A DNA stretch of 64,000 nt from Paenibacillus silviterrae (GTDB lineage: Bacteria > Bacillota > Bacilli > Paenibacillales > NBRC-103111): NCBI RefSeq assembly GCF_030167925.1, contig NZ_JASKUT010000002.1:1798001-1862000 (forward strand), given 5' to 3'. The position numbers were made by a program, and so were the translations under genes. Positions 44,404 to 53,898 of the stretch are shown piece after piece; the first letter of the stretch is position 1, and every line of letters begins with the position of its first letter. The notes below the pieces were generated by a model, which did no database searches, was not told where the DNA came from, and was given only the letters and a program-made list of their open reading frames with translations.

Positions 44404-45942
44404 ATGTTGTTAAATCCAGACGATTTTAAAAAATACTTCGCAACCTTTAACAAGCATGACGAAGAATCTGTAATCCAGCATGTTGATAATGCGTCAGCCT
44501 GGGAATGGATTCGTGATCAGATTCCTCTATTCCATTGTCCTGACAGTTGTCTGGAGGAGACTTACTATTTTCGCTGGTGGGTTTACCGTAAACATATTAA
44601 GCAAACCCCTGACGGATTCGTGATCACGGAGTTTCATCCATCCGTCCCATGGGCGGGCAAGCATAACACGATCAACTGCGCTGTCGGGCATCATTTAAAT
44701 GAAGGCCGCTGGTTGCGAAACCGTCAGGACTTCCTCAAGGACTATATTCTGTTTTGGTTCCAAAGAAACGGAAGCCTCCGCTCCTATAGTTGTTGGATAG
44801 CAGATGCCGTGTGGAATTATTGCAAAGTAGACGGTGACTTCCAGCTTGCCATTGATCTGCTACCGGATATGGTCGCCAACTACACGGAATGGGAAAAAAA
44901 GCATCAGAACCCAAGTGGGTTATTCTGGTCTAATGACGATCGTGACGCGATGGAAATTTCCATCAGCGGCCCAGGGCTAAGACCAACTCTGAATACCTAT
45001 ATGTACGCCGATGCAGTAGCGATTACCAATATTGCACACCTGGCTGGCGACTTCGAAACGGAAAGAAGGTTTAAGGAAAAAGCGAATCGGTTAAAACAAC
45101 TTGTCCAAGAACATTTGTGGGACGATGAGGCGCAGTTTTTCAAGGTCATCCCATTGAAGACTGCTGAAGAAACTGTAGAACAATGGGAATTTCAAAAGAT
45201 GGATCCCGCTCACAACGTACGCGAACAGCTTGGATATATCCCTTGGGCTTTCCACCTTCCCGACGTTGGTTATGAACAAGCATGGACACAGCTAATGGAT
45301 CCGTCCGGTTTCTATGCTCCATTCGGGCCAACAACTGCGGAGCAGCGCCATGCCCGATTCATGTTCTCCTATGAGCACGAATGCTTGTGGAATGGACCAT
45401 CTTGGCCATTCGCCACATCCCAGACGCTGACGGCGTTGGCCAACGTATTGAACGATTACGAACAGCAAGTTATCAATAAAGAAGATTATTGGAACCTATT
45501 GAGCGCTTACGCGCATTGTCATTACCGCACAAAAGCTGATGGCAAGCGGGTATCCTGGTTAGACGAAAACATTGATCCCTATACAGGGGAGTGGATGTCC
45601 AGACGGATACTTGAGGAGTGGAATTGGCCTGAAAGAAAGGGCGGCCGCGAACGGGGTAAGGATTACAACCATTCCACATTTAACGACCTGATCATAACCG
45701 GTCTCATCGGGTTCCGCGCGAGGTATGATGGTAGCTTTGAGGTTAATCCACTTATCCCTGAAGGAACATGGGAGTATTTTTGTTTAGACCGTTTATACTA
45801 TCGTGGTAAGAACATCACTATCATTTATGATAAATTCGGCCGACAATACAACAAGGGCGCAGGCTTGGCCGTTTATATCGACGGTGTGAAGATTGCTTGC
45901 TCGGCTGGATTGGATCGTCTTGTCGTGCATATTGTGGATTGA
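44404..45942 (+). CDS. MGH1/trehalase-like glycoside hydrolase
   Basis: 512 residues from the ATG at 44404 (AAAGGTTGATCG upstream); an in-frame earlier start (44332) lacks a ribosome site. The sequence fits the (alpha/alpha)6 glucosidase-like group near GH63 and trehalase: FRWWVYRKHIKQTPDGFVIT, CWIADAVWNY, MEISISGPGLRPTLNTYMYA, EHECLWNGPSWPFATSQTL, and GKDYNHSTFNDLIITGLIGF. There is no signal peptide. In family members Asp/Glu in these blocks act as catalytic pair. It is plus-strand and larger than its neighbours; its sugar substrate is unknown. Confidence 0.82.
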   Translation: MLLNPDDFKKYFATFNKHDEESVIQHVDNASAWEWIRDQIPLFHCPDSCLEETYYFRWWVYRKHIKQTPDGFVITEFHPSVPWAGKHNTINCAVGHHLNEGRWLRNRQDFLKDYILFWFQRNGSLRSYSCWIADAVWNYCKVDGDFQLAIDLLPDMVANYTEWEKKHQNPSGLFWSNDDRDAMEISISGPGLRPTLNTYMYADAVAITNIAHLAGDFETERRFKEKANRLKQLVQEHLWDDEAQFFKVIPLKTAEETVEQWEFQKMDPAHNVREQLGYIPWAFHLPDVGYEQAWTQLMDPSGFYAPFGPTTAEQRHARFMFSYEHECLWNGPSWPFATSQTLTALANVLNDYEQQVINKEDYWNLLSAYAHCHYRTKADGKRVSWLDENIDPYTGEWMSRRILEEWNWPERKGGRERGKDYNHSTFNDLIITGLIGFRARYDGSFEVNPLIPEGTWEYFCLDRLYYRGKNITIIYDKFGRQYNKGAGLAVYIDGVKIACSAGLDRLVVHIVD

Positions 45943-45965
45943 TAGTAAATTGCCCCATCATTATT

Positions 45966-46049
45966 ACGTTAATCTCCCGTTATTTCAACGACACCAGGGA
46001 TCAGTGGCCGCGGCGGTCTGCTCCCCGGTTATTCGCTAACGTTAATAGA
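45966..46049 (-). repeat. structured intergenic repeat, copy L
   Basis: Main hairpin AGGGATCAG/CTGCTCCCC (45996-46026) with loop GCCGCGGCGGT; second motif CTAACGTTAATAG. The stop codon of the TetR remnant lies inside it. Flank CCCGTTATTTCAACGACACC. Confidence 0.8.
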
Positions 46050-46560
46050 GGCCGCCATTGCCTCTACTCCAGCCAGTATGAGGTCTGCACCGAACTGAAA
46101 GTGACGATCATTATCGACGCATGCAGCAATATTCGGGGCTGCTTCTACAAGCCAAGGATATTCTTTCTGCGGAAGGCTTCCATAGAACTCCAATAGTTTA
46201 GCCCCCCACACTTGGCGTTCTTCTTCTGACCCTTGTATATAACCATCTCCCGTCACAATCAACGATATGACTTGACTCAATAGGTGTTCAAAGATTAAAA
46301 ATGCTTCTTGAGGCCCGAATCCAGCATTACGAAGAATGCCAAGGGAGGCCTCGAAAATTTTAAGTCTATTTGTCGAAGGCAGAGACCGTCTGGATAGCAA
46401 GTATCTGCCAGAAGGATGTATGAGCAACACTTGACGTAGAGCATAAAGTAACCCTCTAACCTGTTCCCGCCAATCCGTTACTCACCGCATCGATCCCTTC
46501 CGTATCCGCAACATGTAATGCCAGTCCTACGATGGCCTCTCGACTAAGAGGAACAGTCCC
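46029..46560 (-). pseudogene. TetR-family regulator pseudogene
   Basis: The N-terminal part reads LSREAIVGLALHVADTEGID, the start of a TetR HTH, then breaks at a TAG. The C-terminal 133 codons (46430-46029) resemble the ligand domain: NRLKIFEASLGILRNAGFGP, WLVEAAPNIAACVDNDRHFQ, ending INVSE. The middle part with the rest of the HTH is missing. The last codons come from repeat L. Confidence 0.7.
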
Positions 46561-47147
46561 TCTCCGTTTATGGGTATCTTCAGGTATTTGCTCATTGTTA
46601 TTATTGACCACAGCCGATTCCCCCGAAAGGGCATACCCACTTGTTCGTGCATTCTGAAAAAAGCTATTTCACTTATTTTATGACATATAAGATAATCATC
46701 ATCTTCATATTGCCTTACATAAATGCTACCTTCGGGAAGACTTTCATCGTCCCGTTCCATGATGAAAGACGAATAACTGATATAAAATCCGTTTTTATAT
46801 AAAAATTGCAGGGAAGAACTGTCTCCATCCGTGCATACCCCTCTCGAACGCTCAACTGCCTCATTTTGAGAAAGCAATCGATTCGCTCTTTTCATAAGTT
46901 CGGTGCCAATGCCCATTCTTCTGTATTCGTCACGGACAAAGATCGTCGTATCTGTTGCTCTCTTAAAACCAATAAATGAAAGAAACCCTACGGTTAATCC
47001 GTTGTATCGGGCAACCAATATATCTTTTGGATACTTTGTATCACTCACTTGAAACATTTCATCAAATTGTTCTTTTCCACACAACATGGCACTGATTGCA
47101 GCTTTATCACTTTTTGGATTGTAGGGTTCTACTATCAGGCTTTCCAT
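46527..47147 (-). CDS. GNAT-family acetyltransferase, probably 3' truncated
   Basis: About 206 residues from the ATG at 47147 (an ATG 6 codons earlier is possible; neither has a strong ribosome site). GNAT domain with FVRDEYRRMGIGTELMKRAN (acetyl-CoA loop RRMGIG) and SSLQFLYKNGFYISYSSF. A second, GNAT-like half begins at RQYEDDDYLICHKI but stops where the TetR remnant begins, so the protein is shorter than tandem-GNAT relatives and ends in codons shared with TetR debris. Function of the remaining domain is uncertain. Confidence 0.7.
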   Translation of the reverse strand: MESLIVEPYNPKSDKAAISAMLCGKEQFDEMFQVSDTKYPKDILVARYNGLTVGFLSFIGFKRATDTTIFVRDEYRRMGIGTELMKRANRLLSQNEAVERSRGVCTDGDSSSLQFLYKNGFYISYSSFIMERDDESLPEGSIYVRQYEDDDYLICHKISEIAFFRMHEQVGMPFRGNRLWSIITMSKYLKIPINGEGLFLLVERPS

Positions 47148-47206
47148 TGAAATACCCCATTTCAATTTTAGAAATATGCTTCCAATATTTGACCATGCTC
47201 TTTGTT

Positions 47207-47296
47207 ATCCTTCCCGCTTAATAACAGAAAGAGCAGCTGCCGCGGCAATCTGCTCCGTGGATCAGTTCAACTATCGTTCTTCGTTAGATTAAACTT
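47207..47296 (-). repeat. structured intergenic repeat, copy M
   Basis: GAGCAG/CTGCTC hairpin (47231-47255) with loop CTGCCGCGGCAAT; second motif CTATCG/CGTTAG (47271-47287). It lies between the GyrI-like and GNAT genes, about 30 bases after the stop. Confidence 0.8.
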
Positions 47297-47326
47297 GACC
47301 TATTAGCTTTATATTTTTTCACTTAC

Positions 47327-47917
47327 TTATTCTCCGACTTGTAGTCTAACAATAGTTTCCCATCTATGCTCCGGGTTGCAACCCGGCTGGTTTAGATACA
47401 CCTCGCGTCTGCCGCCCGAAACTTTATATCCGTGGCTTTCAGCGTAATTTTTCAGTTCCTCGACGGTTTTCATAGACTCACGATAATGCCCGACATGGAG
47501 CTTTTGAATGCACAAACCTTGTTTATAGGTGACAAAATTCGTTGCAGGGACAATTTCATCACGGTATCTCGTCTGTACACATGCACTTGCTTCATCATAC
47601 ATCTCGAATGTGATAACATCCGGCACCTGCATCATTTGAGTATATGACCACTCATCCTCGCCAATGTTTTCGTGCCATACAATTTCGTGCGGCATGAGCT
47701 TGAATTGATACCCGCTTCTTTCCTTCGTGATTCTTTTGAGCTGATTTACCGTCTTCCATACTACCCAATGCTCTTCTTCAGGCTGCCCTAATGAGTTCAG
47801 CTTTCCCTTACCTTCTTGAACTATAAATTGCAACGACGGTACTTCCACTTCCTTAATAACACCCGGCTTCAAATGGTAGACGGATCTATAAAGCTTACGA
47901 TTATCGTTCACTTTCAT
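47327..47917 (-). CDS. GyrI-like small-molecule-binding domain protein
   Basis: 196 residues from the ATG at 47917, which has GGAAAGGG 8 bases upstream. It has the two-lobed SHS2/GyrI-like fold: VKEVEVPSLQFIVQEGKGKL-like start, LMPHEIVWHENIGEDEWSYT, then HVGHYRESMKTVEELKNYAE and PGCNPEHRWETIVRLQV. Such domains bind drugs or small ligands, alone or behind a MerR/AraC HTH, which is absent here. It is intact and followed by repeat M. Confidence 0.82.
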   Translation of the reverse strand: MKVNDNRKLYRSVYHLKPGVIKEVEVPSLQFIVQEGKGKLNSLGQPEEEHWVVWKTVNQLKRITKERSGYQFKLMPHEIVWHENIGEDEWSYTQMMQVPDVITFEMYDEASACVQTRYRDEIVPATNFVTYKQGLCIQKLHVGHYRESMKTVEELKNYAESHGYKVSGGRREVYLNQPGCNPEHRWETIVRLQVGE

Positions 47918-48040
47918 CGGGGTCGCCCTTTCCAAATTACAATTCATTTGACAAATATGTTTTTGGGTTCTTTAGATAGTCCGAATCAATGGAAGCAGTA
48001 TCCAAATAAAAATATAACGAATATACGTTCGATTGTAAAT

Positions 48041-48512
48041 CATTTAAAAATCGATTTTCCCTGACGATGTTTCTAACCTTTCTCATCGTATCGGCTTGTT
48101 TGGGCACTCCAGCGATTCGGTCGAGCAGCAGCCACCTCAGGCAGGCAAGCGCTTCAAAAATCTCCAACTCTCCCGTCGCTACAGGCATTTCCTCAGTCGC
48201 CAAGCCAATTGTCGATAAAGCCACTAACGAGCTGGTCTACCCGACCTTTTACTTCATGTTCATGTTTGCCGGTACGGTAAGCACGAACCCTTGGCTGATC
48301 CTCATCGGCGGCATTGTGTTCATGGCGGGCACCAACGCCGGACGATTCGGACTCGACTACTATCTGATGCCGATGCTGCGCAAGCTGTTCACGCCGCATA
48401 AGAAGGACGGTGCAACCGGTACGAAGCCTACCGCAGCACATGCCTAACCCGAAAAAGAGACCCGCAGCAATGGCTGTGGGTCTTAATTTTTATATATCAA
48501 AAAGGGGGGCGA
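48041..48512. repeat. 472-bp mosaic copy of the APH-fnr-doxX locus with two internal deletions
   Basis: 48041-48194 copies 55450-55603 (3' end of the APH gene, 2 differences seen). 48195-48249 copies 57700-57754 (doxX 5' part). 48251-48512 copies 57894-58164 (doxX 3' part and terminator, few differences). Order and orientation are as in the parent, so this is a direct repeat lacking about 2.1 kb and 139 bases. The plus-strand reading frame 48067-48447 made by this joining is a chimera of antisense APH and DoxX, ending like DoxX (LRKLFTPHKKDGATG), and is not a real gene. Confidence 0.9.
48449..48490 (+). terminator. copied doxX terminator
   Basis: AGACCCGCAGC/GCTGTGGGTCT followed by TAATTTTTAT, nearly identical to the one at 58107. 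Here it faces the end of the importer operon. Confidence 0.8.
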
Positions 48513-48547
48513 GTCCAGGATTTGGCCCGTTGAGTCATGACGCACAA

Positions 48548-49369
48548 TCATTCTCTTGAATATAGACGCTCTTTTGAGCGATAACGCGGATGCTCCGAAA
48601 GCATCGACCCCAATAAGCCCTTCACAGCGGGGTGTGACGATAGCAGAAACTGCTGTTTCTCCTCACAGTACTCAGCCACCTGTCCTTTCTCCATGACAGC
48701 GAGCGCATCCGATATCGTGTAAGCCGCTTTAATATCATGGGTAATAAACAAATAGGACAAACCAAATGTTGACCTCAGATCATTAAGCAGGTGTAAAATA
48801 TTCGTTTGATTTACCATATCCAGGCTGCTTACCGCCTCATCCAATACGATCATCTTCGGCTTTAGAGCAATCGCCCTTGCTATATTAATTCGCTGCAGTT
48901 GGCCCCCGCTGAATTGATGCGGATATTTACCCATATCCAAGGAGCTTAACCCGACGCGCTCCAGCAGTTCTCCGACAGCACGCTTTTGCTCCTGAACCGA
49001 CAAGGTCTCGTAATTGTCCAGGGGCTCACCAATGATTTGTTCGGCTGTCATCCTAGGATTAACCGAGGAATAACAATCTTGAAAAACAACCTGCAGGTTT
49101 CGACGCAGCTGTTTGCGGGTTTTCGCATCCAACGTGTACAGATCATGCCCTTGAAAAAGCACTTGACCCTTCTTCGGTTTTTCCAAGCCTAGAATGACCC
49201 TCCCTAGAGTGCTTTTTCCCGCTCCACTCGCTCCCAGAAGTCCCAGACACGTCCCTTCCTTGATACGAAGCGAAACGTTGTTCAGAACGTTCGCGTTCCC
49301 TTTGGTACGCCTGAAAAAAGTAGAAGAAGAGTAAGCATGAGTTACCTCGTTCACTTGAAGCAATGTCAT
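48548..49369 (-). CDS. cntF: metallophore/nickel-type ABC transporter ATPase (second ATPase)
   Basis: 273 residues from the ATG at 49369 (AGGTGGG upstream; this start clears the preceding gene). Walker A GASGAGKST, signature FSGGQLQRINIARA, Walker B MIVLDEAVSSLD, switch His in FITHDIKA: a complete Opp/Nik-type nucleotide-binding domain. Last gene of a five-gene importer operon in A-B-C-D-F order, as in cnt. Nickel (nikE) or oligopeptide import is the alternative reading; the Fur box and the CntE-like neighbour favour metallophore uptake. Confidence 0.78.
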   Translation of the reverse strand: MTLLQVNEVTHAYSSSTFFRRTKGNANVLNNVSLRIKEGTCLGLLGASGAGKSTLGRVILGLEKPKKGQVLFQGHDLYTLDAKTRKQLRRNLQVVFQDCYSSVNPRMTAEQIIGEPLDNYETLSVQEQKRAVGELLERVGLSSLDMGKYPHQFSGGQLQRINIARAIALKPKMIVLDEAVSSLDMVNQTNILHLLNDLRSTFGLSYLFITHDIKAAYTISDALAVMEKGQVAEYCEEKQQFLLSSHPAVKGLLGSMLSEHPRYRSKERLYSRE

Positions 49370-49391
49370 TTTACCCACCTCTATTCCTGAA

Positions 49392-50222
49392 TCATGACCA
49401 TATGCAGCCTGCCATCTGCGGGCTAATTTGAAGCATGGGTCTGGCGGCAAGCAATGATTTTGTGTACGTATGCTTAGGGTTATCAAACAGTTCAAATACA
49501 TCAGCCTGCTCAACAATCCGGCCATGCTGCATGACAGCTACATCATCAGCCAATTCTGCAATGACTCCTAAATCGTGAGATATCAATAAAATTGATGTCC
49601 CATGCTCCTGCCGCACTCGATCCAATAGTCGAAGCACCTGCAGCTGATTCGTCACATCCAGCGCAGTAGTAGGCTCATCAGCAATAATAACCAATGGTTT
49701 CAAGCACACGCTCAATGCGATCATCACCCGCTGAAGCATGCCTCCGCTCAACTCGAACGGGTACTTTCCCAATAGCTCTGAGGGCATGGGTAAATTTACG
49801 TCCGTCATCGCACTGACAGCCAATTCTGTTGCTTGCTTTTTGCTCAGGTCGGTGTGGGTGCGAATCGTATCTAAGAATTGAGTACCAATTGTGTACACAG
49901 GTGAGAATGCATTCATCGGATTCTGCATAATAAGAGCAATCTCTTTCCCTCTTATCCGCCGCATTTCACTGTCCTTAAGTCCGTTCAGCTCAAGTGTATT
50001 TAAACGGATACTCCCTTCGATGTCGGTCGTTTTTCGATCCAGCATCTGCATAAGAGATAACGAAGTAACGGTTTTGCCGCTGCCGCTCTCCCCTACAAGA
50101 CCAAGTACACGCCCCGGCTTAAGCCCAAAATCAATGCCATGTACAAGCGATAAATTTCCCTGCCCCGTCTTTACTGTCACTTTCAGTCCTTTTACCTGCA
50201 ATACATCTGCCACTTTGCTCAT
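49392..50222 (-). CDS. cntD: metallophore/nickel-type ABC transporter ATPase (first ATPase)
   Basis: 276 residues. Walker A GESGSGKTVT, signature LSGGMLQRVMIAL, Walker B LVIIADEPTTALD, LLISHDLGV switch. Typical NikD/CntD length and sequence. 8 bases after the permease gene and 22 bases before the second ATPase gene, so co-transcribed. It pairs with the other ATPase as an asymmetric heterodimer in this family. Confidence 0.8.
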   Translation of the reverse strand: MSKVADVLQVKGLKVTVKTGQGNLSLVHGIDFGLKPGRVLGLVGESGSGKTVTSLSLMQMLDRKTTDIEGSIRLNTLELNGLKDSEMRRIRGKEIALIMQNPMNAFSPVYTIGTQFLDTIRTHTDLSKKQATELAVSAMTDVNLPMPSELLGKYPFELSGGMLQRVMIALSVCLKPLVIIADEPTTALDVTNQLQVLRLLDRVRQEHGTSILLISHDLGVIAELADDVAVMQHGRIVEQADVFELFDNPKHTYTKSLLAARPMLQISPQMAGCIWS

Positions 50223-50230
50223 TCCTTCTA

Positions 50231-51064
50231 TTAGGAGCCTCGTTTTACACCAAATCGCTCTGATAAAGCTTCGCCCAAAATATTAAAAGTCGCCACAACA
50301 ATAACGATCAGCATTCCAGGATAGAGCATGAGCTGCGGATGATTTCGTATGAATTGCTTCCCTTCATTTACCATCGCACCCCATTCTGGAGTTGGCGGCT
50401 GAATCCCTATACCAAGGAATGACATGGCAGAGATGTTCATAATTGCCCATCCCATTTCGAGCGTGCCTATGACTACAATGGGAGGCAAAATGTTAGGAAT
50501 CATGTGCCTTCTAATGATTTGCCACTGAGAGGAGCCGCTTACCCGTGCTGCCGTAATAAAGTTCCGTCCCTTTAAACTGACCACCATATTACGAAACATA
50601 CGCGCATAATACACCCATTGCACCATCATCAAAGCCATCACCAATTGCGGCAAACCGGGACCGAATATGCCAACAAGACCTAGTACCAATACAAGACTTG
50701 GGAAAGCCATCACGCCTTCACAAAACCGCATCAGTACTGCATCTAGCCACCCTCCACTATAACCGGCAACGGTCCCGACAAATAAGCCGATCGTAAGGGA
50801 AGAGATGAAAATTAAAGAAGCAAATCCTAACGAAACACGCGCACCGTGCAGGAGTCTAGATAGATTACACCTACCTAACTGGTCCGTCCCTAACGGATAT
50901 TCCCACGAGGGTGTTTGAAGCTTGATCGCTAAATTCACCTGAATCGGGTCATGGGGTGAAATCCATGGAGCTAACGCACTAATTAGAAAGAAAAAGACGA
51001 TAATGATTGTGCATATGAAGATTGTCTTCGAGCTTTTGATACCTCTGTGTAATCTGCCAATCAC
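50231..51064 (-). CDS. cntC: metallophore/nickel-type ABC transporter permease
   Basis: 277 residues. OppC/NikC-type permease with N-terminal FFFLISALAPWISPHDPIQV and LQTPSWEYPLGTDQLGRCNL, then five more membrane segments and the EAA-like loop FITAARVSGSSQWQIIRRHM. Its ATG overlaps the stop of the preceding permease gene by four bases (ATGA), so translation is coupled. Confidence 0.85.
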   Translation of the reverse strand: MIGRLHRGIKSSKTIFICTIIIVFFFLISALAPWISPHDPIQVNLAIKLQTPSWEYPLGTDQLGRCNLSRLLHGARVSLGFASLIFISSLTIGLFVGTVAGYSGGWLDAVLMRFCEGVMAFPSLVLVLGLVGIFGPGLPQLVMALMMVQWVYYARMFRNMVVSLKGRNFITAARVSGSSQWQIIRRHMIPNILPPIVVIGTLEMGWAIMNISAMSFLGIGIQPPTPEWGAMVNEGKQFIRNHPQLMLYPGMLIVIVVATFNILGEALSERFGVKRGS

Positions 51065-52005
51065 TGGTCAGCTCTCCCTTTACGTAAAATCCGGGGATCC
51101 ATGTACAATTGGAGCAGATCTACAATCAGGTTACATCCAACAACAACGCAGACGGAAAGCAATACGTAGCATTGGATCACCGGAATATCTCGGTTCATAA
51201 TGGATTCAACAAAATAGCGACCAACCCCAGGCCACGAGAACACCTGCTCTACGACAATTGCTCCCGTTAACAAAATTCCCATATTCATACCCAAACCTGT
51301 GATCAAAGGTGCAATTGCAATTCTAAGCACGTATTTGAGCATGATCATTCTCTCTTTAATCCCTCTCGCTCTGGCATAGCGAACGTAGGACTCCTGTAAT
51401 TCCTCTAATACCGTCGTTCGAAGCAAGCGAGTATAAATCGCGATTAGCCACAGCGCCAGCGTTACCGACGGGAGCACAAGATGCTGCCAAGTCCCTCGAC
51501 CCTCTACGGGGAGCCAATCGAGTTTTACCGAAAAGAAAAACACCAATAAGTACCCCAGCCAAAAAATTGGAATACAAGCACCAATATACGAAAGCACCCT
51601 ACTCATATAATCAATAGCACTATTTTTATAAATCGCAGATAGCAAGCCAATTGGCACACTTACAAGCATGGTGAGAATAATACTGCTGAGGGCAAGCTGA
51701 ACCGTTGCCGGTATTTTCTGCGCTACTTCCTGCCAAACGGGCTCATTAGTAATATAAGACATGCCGAAATCGAGTCGGCACATCTTAATCACTGATTGAG
51801 CATATTGAACGATGAAGGGCTTGTCCAATCCAAAATCATGTCTTTTTTGAGCCAACACTTCATCATCAGGGTGAATGTGGGCCGCGGCCAAATACGCTTC
51901 GGCCGGGTCCACAGGTCCTAATTTTATCATGACAAACATGAGAAACGAGGCAAATAGAACAATTGGTATAATGGAAAGAATTCGTTTCCCGATAAATATG
52001 CCCAT
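51061..52005 (-). CDS. cntB: metallophore/nickel-type ABC transporter permease
   Basis: 314 residues. OppB/NikB-type permease: GKRILSIIPIVLFASFLMFV at the N-terminus, KLGPVDPAEAYL, QVFSWPGVGRYFVESIMNRD, and loop YVRYARARGIKERMIMLKYV. Six membrane segments. Overlaps the next permease gene by four bases and follows the binding-protein gene by 18. Confidence 0.85.
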   Translation of the reverse strand: MGIFIGKRILSIIPIVLFASFLMFVMIKLGPVDPAEAYLAAAHIHPDDEVLAQKRHDFGLDKPFIVQYAQSVIKMCRLDFGMSYITNEPVWQEVAQKIPATVQLALSSIILTMLVSVPIGLLSAIYKNSAIDYMSRVLSYIGACIPIFWLGYLLVFFFSVKLDWLPVEGRGTWQHLVLPSVTLALWLIAIYTRLLRTTVLEELQESYVRYARARGIKERMIMLKYVLRIAIAPLITGLGMNMGILLTGAIVVEQVFSWPGVGRYFVESIMNRDIPVIQCYVLLSVCVVVGCNLIVDLLQLYMDPRILRKGRADQ

Positions 52006-52023
52006 GTATTGCCTCCTGCGACT

Positions 52024-53649
52024 TTACTTCTTCGTATCAATCCCGTCAAACGGATGTTCATCACGATTAGAAGGGAAATGAAAGGCGCTTACGCTTTTTT
52101 GATGAACAGCTATCTTCTTGATATAAGAGATCGGAAGGATGGATGATTGCTCCTGCAGTGTAGTGAGAACGGAACTAAATAACTCTGTTCGGGCTTTCTC
52201 ATCCGTTGTTTTCATTCCTTCATTAATTTTCCGGTCAATCTCAGCCTTCATAGGTAAGGCTACCAGTGCATCTGAAACTCCATAGCCCTTCTGGACAACT
52301 GCGGTCATGAAGGAATGCGGGTCATATGGAGCCCCGAAATTCGAATAAAAATTCATATCAAATTCGTTGGCTTTTCTACGCTGAATATAAACTGTTAATT
52401 CCACACCAGTAATCTTCAGTTTAACACCGATAGCTGACCATTCTGCTTGCAACGTTTCGGCCATTGATTTTTGAGTTAAGTCCGCTTTGTCATAAAGCAA
52501 TTCAAGCTCAAGCGCCTTACCGTCTTTTTCCCGAACCGTTTTTCCAGCGGGCAGCTTCCAACCTGCTTCTTCTAATAATGCCTTGGCTTTTTCTACATTG
52601 TACTCAACCGGCTTTACGTCAATATTGGAATATGGAAGGTTTTTGGGCAAAATATTGTCAGCCTTTTCCTCCATACCCATAGTCACACCCTCAACCATCG
52701 CCTTCTTGTTAAAGCCAAGGTGAAGCGCCTGACGAACCCGCAGATCTGCTAGCTTCTCGTTCATCGTATTAAGCACCAGGTTTCTTGTGCCAACCGGTTC
52801 AGATAGCTTTGTTACGTATTTACCTGATTTTTCAAGCTGTTTATATGCATCGAAGCTTATTAGACCTTCACCAAAAATTAGATCCAAATCGCCTTTTTCA
52901 AAAGCAAGTACACGTGTTTCCGCATCAGGGATTACTTTAATGACAACCTTGTCAACTTTGGGCTTGTCTCCCCAGTAGTTCTGATTGGGAGTAAACACCG
53001 CAGACTCATCTTTCTTGTACTCACTGAGAACCCATGGTCCGGTTCCGATCGGATTCTTTACGCCTTTCGATGTGTCACCATCTTCAGGGAAGCCCGATTC
53101 GGCAAGAATACGTACAGGACGAACAACGGCTAGATCGTACAAGGTCGGATAGTACGGCTCTTTAAGCGTTAGTTTAAACGTGGTGTCATCGATCGCTTCC
53201 GTTTTCTCAAGCACCGTTATAACACCCAACCACGTATGTAGCTTCATATTATTCATAACCGCATCAAAGTTCTTCTTCACAGTCGCTGCCGTAAAGGCGG
53301 TTCCATCAGAGAATTTAACATTGCTCCGAAGTTTGAACGTATATTCCTTACCATCCGGCGAAAGGGTCCATGACTCTGCCAAATGAGGCTCAATCTTCCC
53401 ATCCTTATACGTGACGAGCGGTTCAAAGATCATCGATTGAGCAAACAACTGAGATGGGTTATACAAATGCGGATTCATCGGTCCAACGTCCCTCGGCCAA
53501 GACATCGTTACCGTTTTGGCATTAGCAGTTTCTGTTGCTGCGTTAGGCGCGGTATTTGGATTCTGTGTAGAACAGCCTACTATCGCGGCAGACAAGGCCA
53601 TAAGTAAGGACATGCTCAAAAGCAGGCCTTTTCTCTTTGTTGCGAACAT
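52024..53649 (-). CDS. cntA: metallophore/nickel-binding lipoprotein of the importer
   Basis: 541 residues from the ATG at 53649 (AGAGGGG upstream). Lipobox AAIVGC (lipidated Cys near residue 23). Family 5 solute-binding fold: SWPRDVGPMNPHLYNPSQLF, ESWTLSPDGKEYTFKLRSNV, NPIGTGPWVLSEYKKDESAV, LRVRQALHLGFNKKAMVEGV. It resembles NikA/CntA proteins that bind nickel-histidine or opine-metal complexes. A perfect 7-1-7 Fur box lies 29 bases upstream, so iron limitation should induce the operon. Metal and ligand cannot be read from sequence. Confidence 0.82.
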   Translation of the reverse strand: MFATKRKGLLLSMSLLMALSAAIVGCSTQNPNTAPNAATETANAKTVTMSWPRDVGPMNPHLYNPSQLFAQSMIFEPLVTYKDGKIEPHLAESWTLSPDGKEYTFKLRSNVKFSDGTAFTAATVKKNFDAVMNNMKLHTWLGVITVLEKTEAIDDTTFKLTLKEPYYPTLYDLAVVRPVRILAESGFPEDGDTSKGVKNPIGTGPWVLSEYKKDESAVFTPNQNYWGDKPKVDKVVIKVIPDAETRVLAFEKGDLDLIFGEGLISFDAYKQLEKSGKYVTKLSEPVGTRNLVLNTMNEKLADLRVRQALHLGFNKKAMVEGVTMGMEEKADNILPKNLPYSNIDVKPVEYNVEKAKALLEEAGWKLPAGKTVREKDGKALELELLYDKADLTQKSMAETLQAEWSAIGVKLKITGVELTVYIQRRKANEFDMNFYSNFGAPYDPHSFMTAVVQKGYGVSDALVALPMKAEIDRKINEGMKTTDEKARTELFSSVLTTLQEQSSILPISYIKKIAVHQKSVSAFHFPSNRDEHPFDGIDTKK

Positions 53650-53677
53650 ATACAAGAGACCCCTCTCATTATTCCGT

Positions 53678-53692
53678 TGATAATGATTATCA
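53678..53692. promoter_or_regulatory. Fur box
   Basis: TGATAATGATTATCA is a perfect 7-1-7 inverted repeat equal to the Bacillus Fur consensus. It lies between the divergent importer operon and the MFS exporter gene, 29 bases before the cntA start, so it should repress the importer when iron is sufficient. Zur- or PerR-type boxes differ in the core bases. Confidence 0.85.
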
Positions 53693-53898
53693 ATTACAAT
53701 AGGATAATACTTTATAAAACCCGAGAGTGTCAATGTATTTATCTTCCATGCGGTACCCTTTGGTTACTAATAGGCCTGATTTCGTTGCTCTCCATGCTTT
53801 CTCGTGCTATATTTCATCAATAAGGTTTCCACGGTTTATTTATCTTTGGCCATCATCATTGTAACGACCGAAATCACATGGAAAGGAGAACACTACGA

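Noticed and set aside
47937..48224. 95-residue minus-strand reading frame with the APH C-terminal part
   Set aside because: Only the copied 3' end of the APH gene read through the junction, with no catalytic motifs.
48067..48447. 126-residue plus-strand reading frame ending like DoxX
   Set aside because: It is a chimera of antisense APH sequence and two doxX fragments created by the mosaic duplication; no independent gene.
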